Origin: Gemmatimonadota bacterium
Lineage (GTDB): Bacteria > Gemmatimonadota > Gemmatimonadetes > Longimicrobiales > Gaopeijiaceae
Assembly: GCA_022560615.1 (NCBI GenBank)
Contig: JADFSR010000019.1
Span: forward strand, 19,001 to 83,000
Reading direction: 5' to 3'
Length of the DNA stretch: 64,000 nt
Part shown: one piece after another, positions 1-7,566 of the stretch
Numbering within the stretch: position 1 is the first letter of the stretch
Layout: the number at the start of each line of letters is the position of its first letter
Made by a program: the position numbers and the translations under genes
The notes under the pieces: generated by a model
What the model saw: only the letters and a program-made list of their open reading frames with translations
Database searches by the model: none
What the model was told of the DNA's origin: nothing

Positions 1-499
1 TCCAGGTGCTCGTCAGGGGTAGTGCTACCACGAGTAAACCGATCCCCGCCTTCGGAATCACCTCTCCCCATGCATCGATCGACGGCAGCTCGTGCAGCAT
101 GGGTACGAACGCCAAGGAGAAACCGACATAGAGCGTGCCGAAGAGCGTGGCCGCCACGGACGCGAGGGGGTGGCGGTCCGCTCCGCGCGCGATCGCCGCG
201 AGCACGGCGAAGAACGCGACCGCTACGACAACGGTCAGGGCCCAAGGGGCAAAGGCTGTGAAGCTGGGGTACGCCGCGGCGAGGAGTACGAGCCCAGCCG
301 CGGCGGCGGCGCCGAGCCAGCGGAACGGGCGCGTGCCTTTTTGCTCGGCGAGGCGGTACGTCTCCATCGTTCCGAGTCCGGCGAGTATCGCGACGGGCAC
401 AGCCAATACCCAACCGCCCGCATAGAGCAGCCCAAGAACAACCGGGACTCCGACGATCGCAACGGCCCACCGCCGCCCGAGCTCGTTCCCCGGGCTCAC
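1..499 (-). CDS. cdsA: Phosphatidate cytidylyltransferase, N-terminal part (runs off the window)
   Basis: Makes CDP-diacylglycerol from phosphatidate and CTP in the inner membrane, the branch point for phospholipids. About 166 N-terminal residues are visible and no stop is met before the window edge. The GTG start overlaps the uppS stop (GTGA). The protein starts with a short polar stretch (SPGNELGRRWAVAIVG), then alternating hydrophobic segments and the CdsA-like stretch METYRLAEQKG after the first membrane pair. The C-terminal CDP-alcohol signature lies outside the window, so the call rests on the N-terminus and on the usual frr-uppS-cdsA order. Confidence 0.85.
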   Translation of the reverse strand, partial: MSPGNELGRRWAVAIVGVPVVLGLLYAGGWVLAVPVAILAGLGTMETYRLAEQKGTRPFRWLGAAAAAGLVLLAAAYPSFTAFAPWALTVVVAVAFFAVLAAIARGADRHPLASVAATLFGTLYVGFSLAFVPMLHELPSIDAWGEVIPKAGIGLLVVALPLTSTW

Positions 500-1239
500 G
501 TCGCTCCTACGCGACCGAATCGGCGTTCACGCCGCTGGTAGTCCAGAACCGCCTCGAAGAGGCTCTCGCGATCGAAGTCGGGCCAGAGGACCTGGGAAAC
601 GTAGAGCTCCGTATACGCCAGCTGCCAGAGCATGAAGTTGCTGAGTCGGTACTCTCCCGACGTGCGGATGAGCAAGTCGGGGTCCGGCAGTCCAGCCGTG
701 AAGAGCGTGGAGCTCAACGCCTCGTCGTCGATCTCTTCCGGCAACAGCTCACCCCGGGCGACGCGTTCGGTCAGAATGCGTGCCGAGCGGATGATCTCCT
801 CCCTGCCCCCGTAGGAGATCATCAGGTTGAGGCGGAGCTCGGTCCCCCCAAGAGTGCCTTCGACGATCGTGTCCACTGCGCGCCGGCTTTGATCGTCGAT
901 GCGATCCAGATCCCCCAACACGTGCACCTCGACGCCCTGCCTCTTGAGCTCGTCCCGCTCCCTGCGGGCGTACAGCTGCAGCAGCGACATCAGTGCTGAG
1001 ACTTCCTGCTGCGGCCGGTTCCAATTCTCGGTCGAAAACGCAAAAAGCGTGAGGACCTCGATGCCTGTCTCGAGGGCACCTTCGATCGTTTCGCGCACCG
1101 ACTTCATGCCTTCCCGATGCCCGAGGTGCCGCGGCAAGGACCGCTGGCGAGCCCAGCGCCCGTTCCCGTCCATGATGACGGCGACGTGCCGAGGCACGTC
1201 GCCGTTCAAACGAATGCGATCGAGGCGCTGCGAGGACAT
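496..1239 (-). CDS. uppS: Isoprenyl (undecaprenyl) diphosphate synthase
   Basis: Cis-prenyltransferase that makes the C55 lipid carrier for peptidoglycan and O-antigen from FPP and IPP. The 247-residue length is typical. Near the N-terminus is the signature VAIMDGNGRWA, whose Asp binds Mg and diphosphate, followed by GHREGMKSV and later FSTENWNRP. The C-terminal signature PDLLIRTSGEYRLSNF is complete. It lies between frr and cdsA, overlapping cdsA by 4 bases, as in many bacterial genomes. No anomaly seen. Confidence 0.97.
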   Translation of the reverse strand: MSSQRLDRIRLNGDVPRHVAVIMDGNGRWARQRSLPRHLGHREGMKSVRETIEGALETGIEVLTLFAFSTENWNRPQQEVSALMSLLQLYARRERDELKRQGVEVHVLGDLDRIDDQSRRAVDTIVEGTLGGTELRLNLMISYGGREEIIRSARILTERVARGELLPEEIDDEALSSTLFTAGLPDPDLLIRTSGEYRLSNFMLWQLAYTELYVSQVLWPDFDRESLFEAVLDYQRRERRFGRVGAT

Positions 1240-1266
1240 CCAGATGGCCGACTGGTAGATGGCCGA

Positions 1267-1818
1267 CTAGATGGCCATCACCTCTTCTTCTTTGTGCTTC
1301 ATCAGTTCGTCGATCTTGTCGCCGTACTCGTGCGTCAGCTTTTCGAGCGCGTCCTCGCGTCGACGTCCCTCGTCCTCACCGAGCTCGTGTTCCTTCACGA
1401 GCCCGTGGATCTCCTCCCGCACGATGCGACGTGCGTGCCGCAACGAGACACGCCCCTCCTCCGCCATCTTGTGCAGGAGCTTCACGTATTCCTTCCGACG
1501 CTCTTCGTTGAGCGGTGGAACCGGGATTCGGATGATGTTGCCGTCGTTGGCCGGATTGAGCCCCAGATCCGCCACCATGATCGCCCGCTCGATGTCCGCG
1601 AGCAGGGTCTTGTCGAAGGGCTGCACCACGAGCAGGCTCGGCTCCGGAGTGTTCACGGTGGCGACTTGATTGATGGGCATCTTCGAGCCGTAGGCGTCGA
1701 CCCGTACGGTATCGAGAAGGGCCGGTGTGGCCTTTCCCGTGCGTACGGTTGCGAACTCACGCCGGAGGGCGTCGAGCGCCGCCTCCATGCGCTTCCTTGC
1801 ATCCTCCACGGTCGGCAT
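1267..1818 (-). CDS. frr: Ribosome recycling factor
   Basis: Splits post-termination 70S complexes together with EF-G. The protein is about 183 residues, the usual size, and has the conserved VRTGKATPALLD, INQVATV, RIPVPPLNEERRKE and RHARR segments. I chose ATG 1818, which has a GGAGG ribosome-binding site 5-6 bases upstream; a GTG one codon earlier is possible but too close to that site. pyrH lies 36 bp upstream. Between frr and uppS (about 1241-1275) there is a short tandem duplication of agatggccgact that includes the frr stop region. Confidence 0.97.
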   Translation of the reverse strand: MPTVEDARKRMEAALDALRREFATVRTGKATPALLDTVRVDAYGSKMPINQVATVNTPEPSLLVVQPFDKTLLADIERAIMVADLGLNPANDGNIIRIPVPPLNEERRKEYVKLLHKMAEEGRVSLRHARRIVREEIHGLVKEHELGEDEGRRREDALEKLTHEYGDKIDELMKHKEEEVMAI

Positions 1819-1854
1819 CACAACCTCCGGAAACTGTGAACGAGCGTCGATCTG

Positions 1855-2580
1855 CTACGATACAAGGGTTCCCACGTGCTCACCACGGATCGCACTCGCG
1901 ACTGCGCCGCGGTTCTCGAGGTTGAGCACGATGATCGGGAGGCCGTTCTCCTTGCAAAGCGACACCGCCGCCGCATCCATCACGGCGAGTTCGCGGCTCA
2001 CGATCTCCTGGAACGTGATGTTCGGGATGAACTCGGCGTCGGGGTCCTTCGCCGGGTCAGCAGTATACACGCCCTGTACTTTCGTGGCCTTGATGACGAC
2101 GTCGGACCCCATCTCGATCGCCCGCAGCGCCGCGGCGGTATCGGTGGAGAAGTACGGGTTCCCTGTGCCTCCCGCGAACAGTACGACGCGGTCCTTCTCC
2201 ATGTGGCGCAACGCCCGCCGCCGGATATACGGCTCTGCGATCTCCTCCATCCGGATCGCGGTCATGACCCGAGTCTCCACGCCTTTGTGCTCCAGGAGGT
2301 CCTGAACCGCAAGCGCGTTGATGACGGTGGAAAGCATACCCATGTAGTCCGCCTGAACACGGTCCATCCCTTCCTTGGACGCCATCGCTCCGCGCACGAT
2401 GTTGCCGCCACCGATCACGACGCCCAGCGTCACGCCCATCTCCACGATGGATCGGATCTCGTCGGTGAGCTGGTCGACGACGGAGGGATCGATCCCGAAG
2501 CCACGATCCCCGGCGAGCGCCTCACCGGACAGCTTGAGAAGCACTCGCTTGTATCGAAGATCTGGAGCCACGTTGCTCAT
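1855..2580 (-). CDS. pyrH: UMP kinase
   Basis: Phosphorylates UMP to UDP in pyrimidine nucleotide synthesis; amino acid kinase fold, hexameric in bacteria. Seen: KLSGEALAG near the N-terminus, VIGGGNIVRG, and the ADY-MGMLSTV stretch, AGGTGNPYFSTD and KATKVQGVYTADP, all family hallmarks. The frame is open 11 codons further upstream, but ATG 2580 has a GAGGGGG site at good spacing and begins MSNVAPDLRYKRVLLK, so I prefer it. It follows tsf by 16 bp and precedes frr in the conserved rpsB-tsf-pyrH-frr order. Confidence 0.97.
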   Translation of the reverse strand: MSNVAPDLRYKRVLLKLSGEALAGDRGFGIDPSVVDQLTDEIRSIVEMGVTLGVVIGGGNIVRGAMASKEGMDRVQADYMGMLSTVINALAVQDLLEHKGVETRVMTAIRMEEIAEPYIRRRALRHMEKDRVVLFAGGTGNPYFSTDTAAALRAIEMGSDVVIKATKVQGVYTADPAKDPDAEFIPNITFQEIVSRELAVMDAAAVSLCKENGLPIIVLNLENRGAVASAIRGEHVGTLVS

Positions 2581-2596
2581 CGCTTCCGCCCCCTCG

Positions 2597-3208
2597 CTAT
2601 TGCGTCTCACCAACCTTCATGCGGCAGAAGCGCGTCACTTCGATCTTCTCTCCCGTGCGGGCGGAAACCTCGGTGATCAGCTCCTCGATCGTCTTGTCGG
2701 AGTCCTTCACGAAGGGCTGCGCCATGAGCGTGCTCTGCTTGAAGAACTTGTTCAACTTACCCTCGACGATCCTGTCGGCGATGCTATCGGGTTTGCCCTC
2801 CTGCTTCACCTGCTCGACGTACACCGCGCGCTCGCGCTCGATGACCTCAGCCGGGATGTCGTCAGAAGAAACCGCCAACGGCGCCATCGACGCAACATGC
2901 AGCGCGAGATCCTTCGCGAGGGCCTTGAAGTCGTCCGTGTTGGCGACGAAGTCGGTCTCACAGTTGAGCTCGACGATGACCGCGGTCCGGCTGTCGAAGT
3001 GAACGTAGCTGCCGATGGTCCCCTCATTGGCCGACTTCTCGGATCGCTTCGCCGCCTTGGCGGCCCCACTGGCGCGCAGCCGATCAACCGCCTTCTCCAG
3101 GTCGCCCTCCGTCTCCGCTAGCGCCCTCTTGCAGTCCATCATCCCCGCGCCGGTCATGTCGCGGAGCTCCTTCACATCCTTCGCGCTGATCATCGTTGTA
3201 TCGCTCAT
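2597..3208 (-). CDS. tsf: Elongation factor Ts, short form
   Basis: Nucleotide exchange factor for EF-Tu. The N-terminal UBA-like domain has DVKELRDMTGAGMMDCKRAL, and the core has ELNCETDFVA and MAQPFVKD. At 203 residues it is the compact form with one core subdomain, as in Thermus, not the roughly 280-residue E. coli form. It lies downstream of rpsB, separated by 131 bp that contain a clear intrinsic terminator or attenuator. The start is ATG 3208 (MSDTTMISAKD); no strong ribosome-binding site is visible, and an in-frame ATG five codons later is possible. Confidence 0.96.
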   Translation of the reverse strand: MSDTTMISAKDVKELRDMTGAGMMDCKRALAETEGDLEKAVDRLRASGAAKAAKRSEKSANEGTIGSYVHFDSRTAVIVELNCETDFVANTDDFKALAKDLALHVASMAPLAVSSDDIPAEVIERERAVYVEQVKQEGKPDSIADRIVEGKLNKFFKQSTLMAQPFVKDSDKTIEELITEVSARTGEKIEVTRFCRMKVGETQ

Positions 3209-3234
3209 CGTGCCATTTTCATCATTCAGGGCTG

Positions 3235-3281
3235 AAAAAGAGGCGGAGCGGACCGGGACGTCCGGTGCCTCTGCCGCCTCT
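3235..3281 (-). terminator. Intrinsic terminator or attenuator between rpsB and tsf
   Basis: Read on the minus strand, AGAGGCGG pairs with CCGCCTCT, with a nested ACCGG/CCGGT stem between them, followed directly by a T5 run. It lies after the rpsB stop and before the tsf start, so some transcripts should end here. tsf then depends on read-through or on an unrecognised promoter. Confidence 0.75.
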
Positions 3282-3339
3282 CACCGGTCCTGCTTATGCC
3301 AGAACTCAGCCGGGAATGCCACCCGGCCCCGAGGGTGGA

Positions 3340-4374
3340 CTATCCCTCGGACTCCGCAGACTCCTCAGTCTGCTCGTCGGCCACCGTCTTCCGATCGGCG
3401 TCGGACTCCTCGGCAGGCGTTTCCGTCGCGCCGTCCTCTGACGCGGCTTCCTCTGCTGCGGCTTCCGGAGCCTCGCCTACGTCCGTTGCGGACGCCGACT
3501 CCCCCTGCGAGCTATCGGCCGCTCCGGCGCGCCCCTCGCCGTCCATCAGCTGTGCGATCGCCTCGGGACGCGGACGCCGCTTGCGACGCGGACGTCTGCG
3601 CTGCGGGGCCTGACCTTCAGTCGTCTCTCCCGTTTCGGTCGAGTACACCGTCGCCGCCAAATCATCGACCCGGCGGCGTTCCTCGTCCGGAACCTCCTTG
3701 CGGGCAACCTCGATCGTATCCGCGATCGCCTTGGCAATCAGGCTGACCGAGCGGATGGCGTCGTCGTTGCCCGGGATCGGGAAGTCGACGAGGTCGGGAT
3801 CGGCGTTCGTATCAGTGATCGCAATGATTGGAATACTGAGCTTGGCAGCCTCACGAACCGCGATCATCTCCCGCTTGGCGTCGACGATGAAGATCGCGCC
3901 GGGCAAGCGGCTCATGTCCTTCACGCCCACAAGGTACTTGTCGAGTTTGAGGCGCTCTCGATCTAGGACGAGCCGCTCTTTCTTCGTGTAGAACTCGAAA
4001 GCGTTCTCTTCCTGGCCGCGCTCGAGCTCCTTGAGCCGGCGAATCTGTTTCCGGATCGTCTGGAAGTTGGTGAGCATGCCGCCCAGCCAGCGTTCGGTCA
4101 CATAGAACGCCCCGCAGCGCTCGCCTTCCTGCTCGACGATGGTCCGAAGCTGCTTCTTCGTGCACACGAAGAGGACTCGGTCCCCGCGCAGTACGACCTC
4201 GCGAATGGCCTGCTGCGCGATCTTGAGCCGATCGAGCGTCTTGCGCAGGTCGATGATATGGATGCCGTTGCGCTCGGTGAAGATGAAGGGCTTCATCTTC
4301 GGGTTCCAACGGCGCGTCTGGTGACCGAAGTGTACTCCGGCCTCCAGGAGTTGGTTGAGGCCTATCTGAGACAT
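3340..4374 (-). CDS. rpsB: Ribosomal protein uS2 with a long charged C-terminal tail
   Basis: Small-subunit protein S2. The core is canonical: GVHFGHQTRRWNPKM, FIFTERNGIHIIDL, VLFVCTKKQ, RWLGGMLTNF, PGAIFIVDAKRE, IPIIAITDTNADPD and PIPGNDDAIRS. Bacterial S2 is usually 230-270 residues; this one is 344. The extra 75-90 residues begin with an Arg-rich block (RRRPRRKRRPRP) and continue as an acidic Ala/Glu/Ser/Thr-rich, probably disordered tail. It heads the rpsB-tsf block; a MITE separates it from rpsI upstream. The core is certain and the tail's role is unknown. Confidence 0.96.
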   Translation of the reverse strand: MSQIGLNQLLEAGVHFGHQTRRWNPKMKPFIFTERNGIHIIDLRKTLDRLKIAQQAIREVVLRGDRVLFVCTKKQLRTIVEQEGERCGAFYVTERWLGGMLTNFQTIRKQIRRLKELERGQEENAFEFYTKKERLVLDRERLKLDKYLVGVKDMSRLPGAIFIVDAKREMIAVREAAKLSIPIIAITDTNADPDLVDFPIPGNDDAIRSVSLIAKAIADTIEVARKEVPDEERRRVDDLAATVYSTETGETTEGQAPQRRRPRRKRRPRPEAIAQLMDGEGRAGAADSSQGESASATDVGEAPEAAAEEAASEDGATETPAEESDADRKTVADEQTEESAESEG

Positions 4375-4450
4375 TTTGCCATCTCTTCTTGTGGGGCCGA
4401 TTGATTACGCCCCGATCAGGATGTCAGGGCGTTGGCACGCCCTGAGTACT

Positions 4451-4660
4451 CTAGTGTCCTGTCCCAGAAGTGCGCCGGCATTCGGGCACCGATGCATCCA
4501 CCCTGGCTGCGTTGCTCCTCGACCCACGCCTACGGCGCGGGTATCCCATAGCCCTGCTATTCGTCGTCGTCGCGCCTTGGGGCACCGCTCGCCGACAGGC
4601 GAGTGGTCGCGGCGCCTCGGCGCCCTCGGTGCTCGCCGAACTTCTGGGAAAGGACACTAG
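4451..4660. mobile_element. 210-bp MITE-like element with terminal inverted repeats, inserted at the rpsI stop codon
   Basis: The left end reads CTAGTGTCCTGTCCCAGAAG and the right end, reversed, CTAGTGTCCTTTCCCAGAAG: a 20-bp inverted repeat with one mismatch. Both ends carry CTAG, as expected for insertion into CTAG with TA duplication, the habit of IS630-family transposases. There is no transposase inside; the interior is GC-rich with local hairpins. The right-hand CTAG contains the rpsI TAG stop codon (4657-4659). A full IS630-type element with different ends lies at 42156-43304, so the mobilising transposase may be elsewhere. Confidence 0.85.
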
Positions 4661-5058
4661 CGCTTCGAGAACTGGAAGCGCTTTCGGGCTTTCGGTTGGC
4701 CGGGCTTCTTGCGCTCCACTTGACGCGCGTCCCGGGTGAGCATGCCCCTCTCGCGGAGGAGGGGGCGCAGCTCCTCGTCGTGTTGCAGGATGGCACGCGC
4801 CAGCCCCATGCGCACCGCGTCGGACTGCCCCGTGAGGCCGCCCCCGTGGACGCGGATCGTAACGTCGAACTGCCCCTCGAGATCCGTGACCTTGAACGGC
4901 TCTTGCACGCGGATCTGGTGCGTTGGACGGGGGAAGTAGTCGGCCATCTCACGACCGTTGACCTTCCATTCGCCGGCACCCGGGCGCAGAATCACCCGCG
5001 CGACAGACCTCTTGCGGCGTCCCACCGTCTGAATCTGGTTCTTGACTTCGCCTGCCAT
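4657..5058 (-). CDS. rpsI: Ribosomal protein uS9
   Basis: Small-subunit protein S9, whose C-terminal tail reaches the P site. Seen: TVGRRKRSVARV near the N-terminus, VNGREMADYF, VHGGGLTGQSDAVRMGLARA, and the basic C-terminus GQPKARKRFQFSKR. The 133-residue length is normal. It is 17 bp downstream of rplM, the universal pair. The TAG stop codon is part of the CTAG at the right end of the MITE, so the insertion kept the coding sequence intact. Confidence 0.97.
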   Translation of the reverse strand: MAGEVKNQIQTVGRRKRSVARVILRPGAGEWKVNGREMADYFPRPTHQIRVQEPFKVTDLEGQFDVTIRVHGGGLTGQSDAVRMGLARAILQHDEELRPLLRERGMLTRDARQVERKKPGQPKARKRFQFSKR

Positions 5059-5075
5059 ATCGCTCGGATCCCTCT

Positions 5076-5504
5076 TCAGATGTCCAGGGGCTCGGGCCGC
5101 TGGCCCTGATGGGGATGATCCGCGCCCGCGTATACCTTCAGTTTCTTTCTTATCGTCCGACCGAGAGCGTTCTTCGGCAGCATGCCCTTGACAGCGAGCT
5201 CGATCACCCGCTCCGGGTGCGTCTCGATCATGCGGCGGAAGGGGATGTGCTTTTCCCCACCCATATAACCGGAGTGGCGGAAGTACGTCTTCTGATCGGC
5301 CTTCTTCCCGGTGAGCACCACCTTCTCGGCGTTGACGACGACCACGTTGTCGCCCACGTCCAGGTGAGGGGTGTACATCGGCTTATGTTTGCCCCGAAGA
5401 ATCACGGCGATCTGCGTGGCGAGTCGTCCGAGCGGCCTGTCGGTCGCGTCGACGACCCACCAGTGGTGCGTGATTTCTCCAGCTTTTGGCGTATACGTTC
5501 TCAT
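5076..5504 (-). CDS. rplM: Ribosomal protein uL13
   Basis: Early-assembly large-subunit protein. Seen: [52 protein letters not shown] and [10 protein letters not shown] use ATG 5504 (MRTYTPKAG), which gives 142 residues, the usual length; a TTG five codons upstream is the only other start and lacks support. It is the first gene of the rplM-rpsI pair and lies below a near-consensus promoter. Confidence 0.97.
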   Translation of the reverse strand: MRTYTPKAGEITHHWWVVDATDRPLGRLATQIAVILRGKHKPMYTPHLDVGDNVVVVNAEKVVLTGKKADQKTYFRHSGYMGGEKHIPFRRMIETHPERVIELAVKGMLPKNALGRTIRKKLKVYAGADHPHQGQRPEPLDI

Positions 5505-5546
5505 GCCCACTATCGACAAAACGGCGATTCTAAAACAGAGCTGTAA

Positions 5547-5575
5547 ATGATATCTGGGACCCAGATGGGTGTCAA
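5547..5575 (-). promoter_or_regulatory. Sigma-70 type promoter of rplM-rpsI
   Basis: On the minus strand TTGACA (5570-5575) and TATCAT (5547-5552) are separated by exactly 17 bp. The promoter lies about 43 bp upstream of the rplM start and points at it. It is the best promoter match I found in the window, which fits a ribosomal-protein operon. Confidence 0.85.
5552..5566. promoter_or_regulatory. Palindromic candidate operator inside the rplM promoter spacer
   Basis: ATCTGGGACCCAGAT is a perfect 7+1+7 inverted repeat lying almost entirely between the -10 and -35 boxes of the rplM promoter. A repressor bound there would block RNA polymerase. There is no poly-T, so it is not a terminator of the upstream sigma gene. 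The binding protein is unknown. Confidence 0.5.
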
Positions 5576-5635
5576 CGGGCGATTGGCCTTATAGGACGGG
5601 GCTTTCCGAGGGGTCGCAGGGTGACCAGCCCGCAC

Positions 5636-6487
5636 CTACATGAAGGTTTCGAGGAACCTTGCCCGCGAGGCATGGCGCAGCCGAACCAACGCCTTTTCCT
5701 TGATCTGCCGCACCCGCTCCCGGGTGATGCCGAGGATGGCTCCGATTTGCTCGAGTGTCATCGGCTCTTGATCGTCCAGCCCGAAGTACAGCCGCAAGAT
5801 CTTCGCTTCGCGTTCCTTGAGCGTACCCAACGCTTCCTCGACGGTATTCTTGAGCGCGTGGGAGTACGCTTCGTCCTCGGGGCCCGGCGAGTATTGGTCG
5901 GGGAGATAGTCGAGCAGACGATTGTCTTCCCCAGGGGTCATCGGGGCGTCCAGCGACAGGTGTGACTGCGAGATCGCGAGCGTCCGCTCGACTTCTTCCT
6001 GCGTGATGTCTAGGCCATCGGCGATTTCCTCGACGGTGGGTTCCCTGCCCAACTCCTGTAGCAGCGTCGAGCTTCGGCGGCCGATACGGTGGAGGGCTCC
6101 GGCACGATTGAGGGGCACGCGTACGATCCGGCTCTGCTCGGCCAGTGCCTGGAGGATCGCCTGCCTAATCCACCAGACGGCGTAGCTGATGAACTTGATG
6201 CCCTTGGTCTCGTCAAACTTATGGCCGGCCCTGATCAGCCCCAGGTTCCCCTCGTTGATCAGGTCAGAGAGGGGGACCCCTTGGTTCTGGTACTTCTTCG
6301 AGACGGACACGACGAAGCGAAGATTGGAACGCACGAGCTTGTTGAGGGCTTCCTCCTCACCGACCCGGATCAGCTTGGCGAGTCGTGCTTCCTCTGCCCT
6401 GTCGATCAACGGATACCGGCTGATCTCTTTCAGGTACTGATCCAGCGAGCCTTCCTTGAAGGCACCGCGTCGGGCAGAGAAGGTCAT
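5636..6487 (-). CDS. RNA polymerase sigma factor, sigma-70 group 1/2 (RpoD/SigA-like, short)
   Basis: Promoter-recognition subunit. Region 1.2 (SLDQYLKEISRYPLIDRAEE), region 2 (VRSNLRFVVSVSKKYQNQG, SDLINEGNLGLIRAGHKF, FISYAVWWIRQAILQALAEQ), region 3 and region 4 with the helix-turn-helix TLEQIGAILGITRERVRQI are all present. At 283 residues it lacks region 1.1 and the large non-conserved region, like compact primary sigmas or RpoS-type factors. The frame is open further upstream, but ATG 6487 begins the conserved sequence MTFSARRGAFKEG. lepB lies upstream on the same strand. Whether it is the housekeeping sigma cannot be decided from one copy. Confidence 0.92.
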   Translation of the reverse strand: MTFSARRGAFKEGSLDQYLKEISRYPLIDRAEEARLAKLIRVGEEEALNKLVRSNLRFVVSVSKKYQNQGVPLSDLINEGNLGLIRAGHKFDETKGIKFISYAVWWIRQAILQALAEQSRIVRVPLNRAGALHRIGRRSSTLLQELGREPTVEEIADGLDITQEEVERTLAISQSHLSLDAPMTPGEDNRLLDYLPDQYSPGPEDEAYSHALKNTVEEALGTLKEREAKILRLYFGLDDQEPMTLEQIGAILGITRERVRQIKEKALVRLRHASRARFLETFM

Positions 6488-6617
6488 TGCTGGGCGGCGA
6501 GCGGTCTCTGAAGGAGCGAGCAGCCTCGACGGGCCGAGCAAGCCGGCCGACGAGGGGGCGTCGGGGGGGTAGAATCGGACGCGGTCGAGTCTCGCGCAAC
6601 CTAGCCCCGGCAGCCTT

Positions 6618-7388
6618 CTAGCGTACGGCAGTTCCGATGCGTCTCCAACGGATCTCCCGCAGCCAGGGCGCACGCTCACTCCCCCGCGGGTCGAAAGAGT
6701 AGTAGACGAACCAGGGCCTGCCCCGGATCGCGTCCCTGTGGACGAAGCCCCAGTACCGCGAGTCCTCACTGTTGTCTCGGTTGTCGCCGAGCACGAAGTA
6801 GCGTTCCCGTGGCACGACGATCGGACCCCAGTTGTCCCGGGTAGGCTGATACTCCCGCATCGGTGCGGCGACCAGATGGTTGGATTGCCACCGCATATCC
6901 GGGTGCCCCGCGTCGCCGGGCCGATCCACATGCTGGACGTACGGCTCGTACAGCGGGGCGCCGTTCAGGTAGAGACGCTTGTCCCGCATCTCCAGCGTAT
7001 CCATCGGGAGCCCTACGAGCCGCTTCACATAGTTCCGATCGGGCTCGTGCGGCGGGTTGAAGACGACCACGTCCCCGCGGCGGGGCTGGGAGATAGCGGG
7101 CAGTCGGAGGTCAGTGCCGGGAACCCGTGTCCCGTAGACAGCCTTGTTCACCAGCAAGAAATCACCAACGAGCAACGTGTTTTCCATCGAGGAGGTAGGG
7201 ATCTTGAAAGCCTCGACGCCGAAGGACCGGATGACGACGAAAAGCACGAACGCCACCAAGAGAGACCTGGCCCAGTCCCGGATGCCGGCCATGACGCCCG
7301 TCTCGGCGCGCTGCTGTTGGAGGAGAATCTCCTCGACGACGCCCCGGTCTCCCCCCGATCCTCGCACACCGTCCTCGCTTCTTGCCAA
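6618..7388 (-). CDS. lepB: Signal peptidase I
   Basis: Membrane-bound serine/lysine protease that removes signal peptides from secreted proteins. A single N-terminal membrane segment (LLVAFVLFVVIRSFGVEAF) is followed by the nucleophile region KIPTSSMENTL, the general-base region YVKRLVGLPMDTLEM, and box E GDNRDNSEDSRYWGF. The first start in frame is a TTG without an obvious ribosome-binding site; an internal ATG (about 7292, MAGIRDWAR) is plausible and keeps the membrane anchor. It lies upstream of the sigma gene and is divergent from the protease gene to its right across 178 bp. Confidence 0.95.
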   Translation of the reverse strand: MARSEDGVRGSGGDRGVVEEILLQQQRAETGVMAGIRDWARSLLVAFVLFVVIRSFGVEAFKIPTSSMENTLLVGDFLLVNKAVYGTRVPGTDLRLPAISQPRRGDVVVFNPPHEPDRNYVKRLVGLPMDTLEMRDKRLYLNGAPLYEPYVQHVDRPGDAGHPDMRWQSNHLVAAPMREYQPTRDNWGPIVVPRERYFVLGDNRDNSEDSRYWGFVHRDAIRGRPWFVYYSFDPRGSERAPWLREIRWRRIGTAVR

Positions 7389-7566
7389 GACGTTCGAAAG
7401 GCGCGCCGGCGCCGAATAACCTGTCCGCCCTTGGAGCTCACCGTACTCCTCGAGCGCCGGCGGGTGTCAGGGCATACACAGCCTGCTCGACGTCGTTCCG
7501 CAGAGACACTGCGCAGATCAGGAGATCGGATATAGTCTTTAGGGAGGCACAACCCGGAGACCATAT

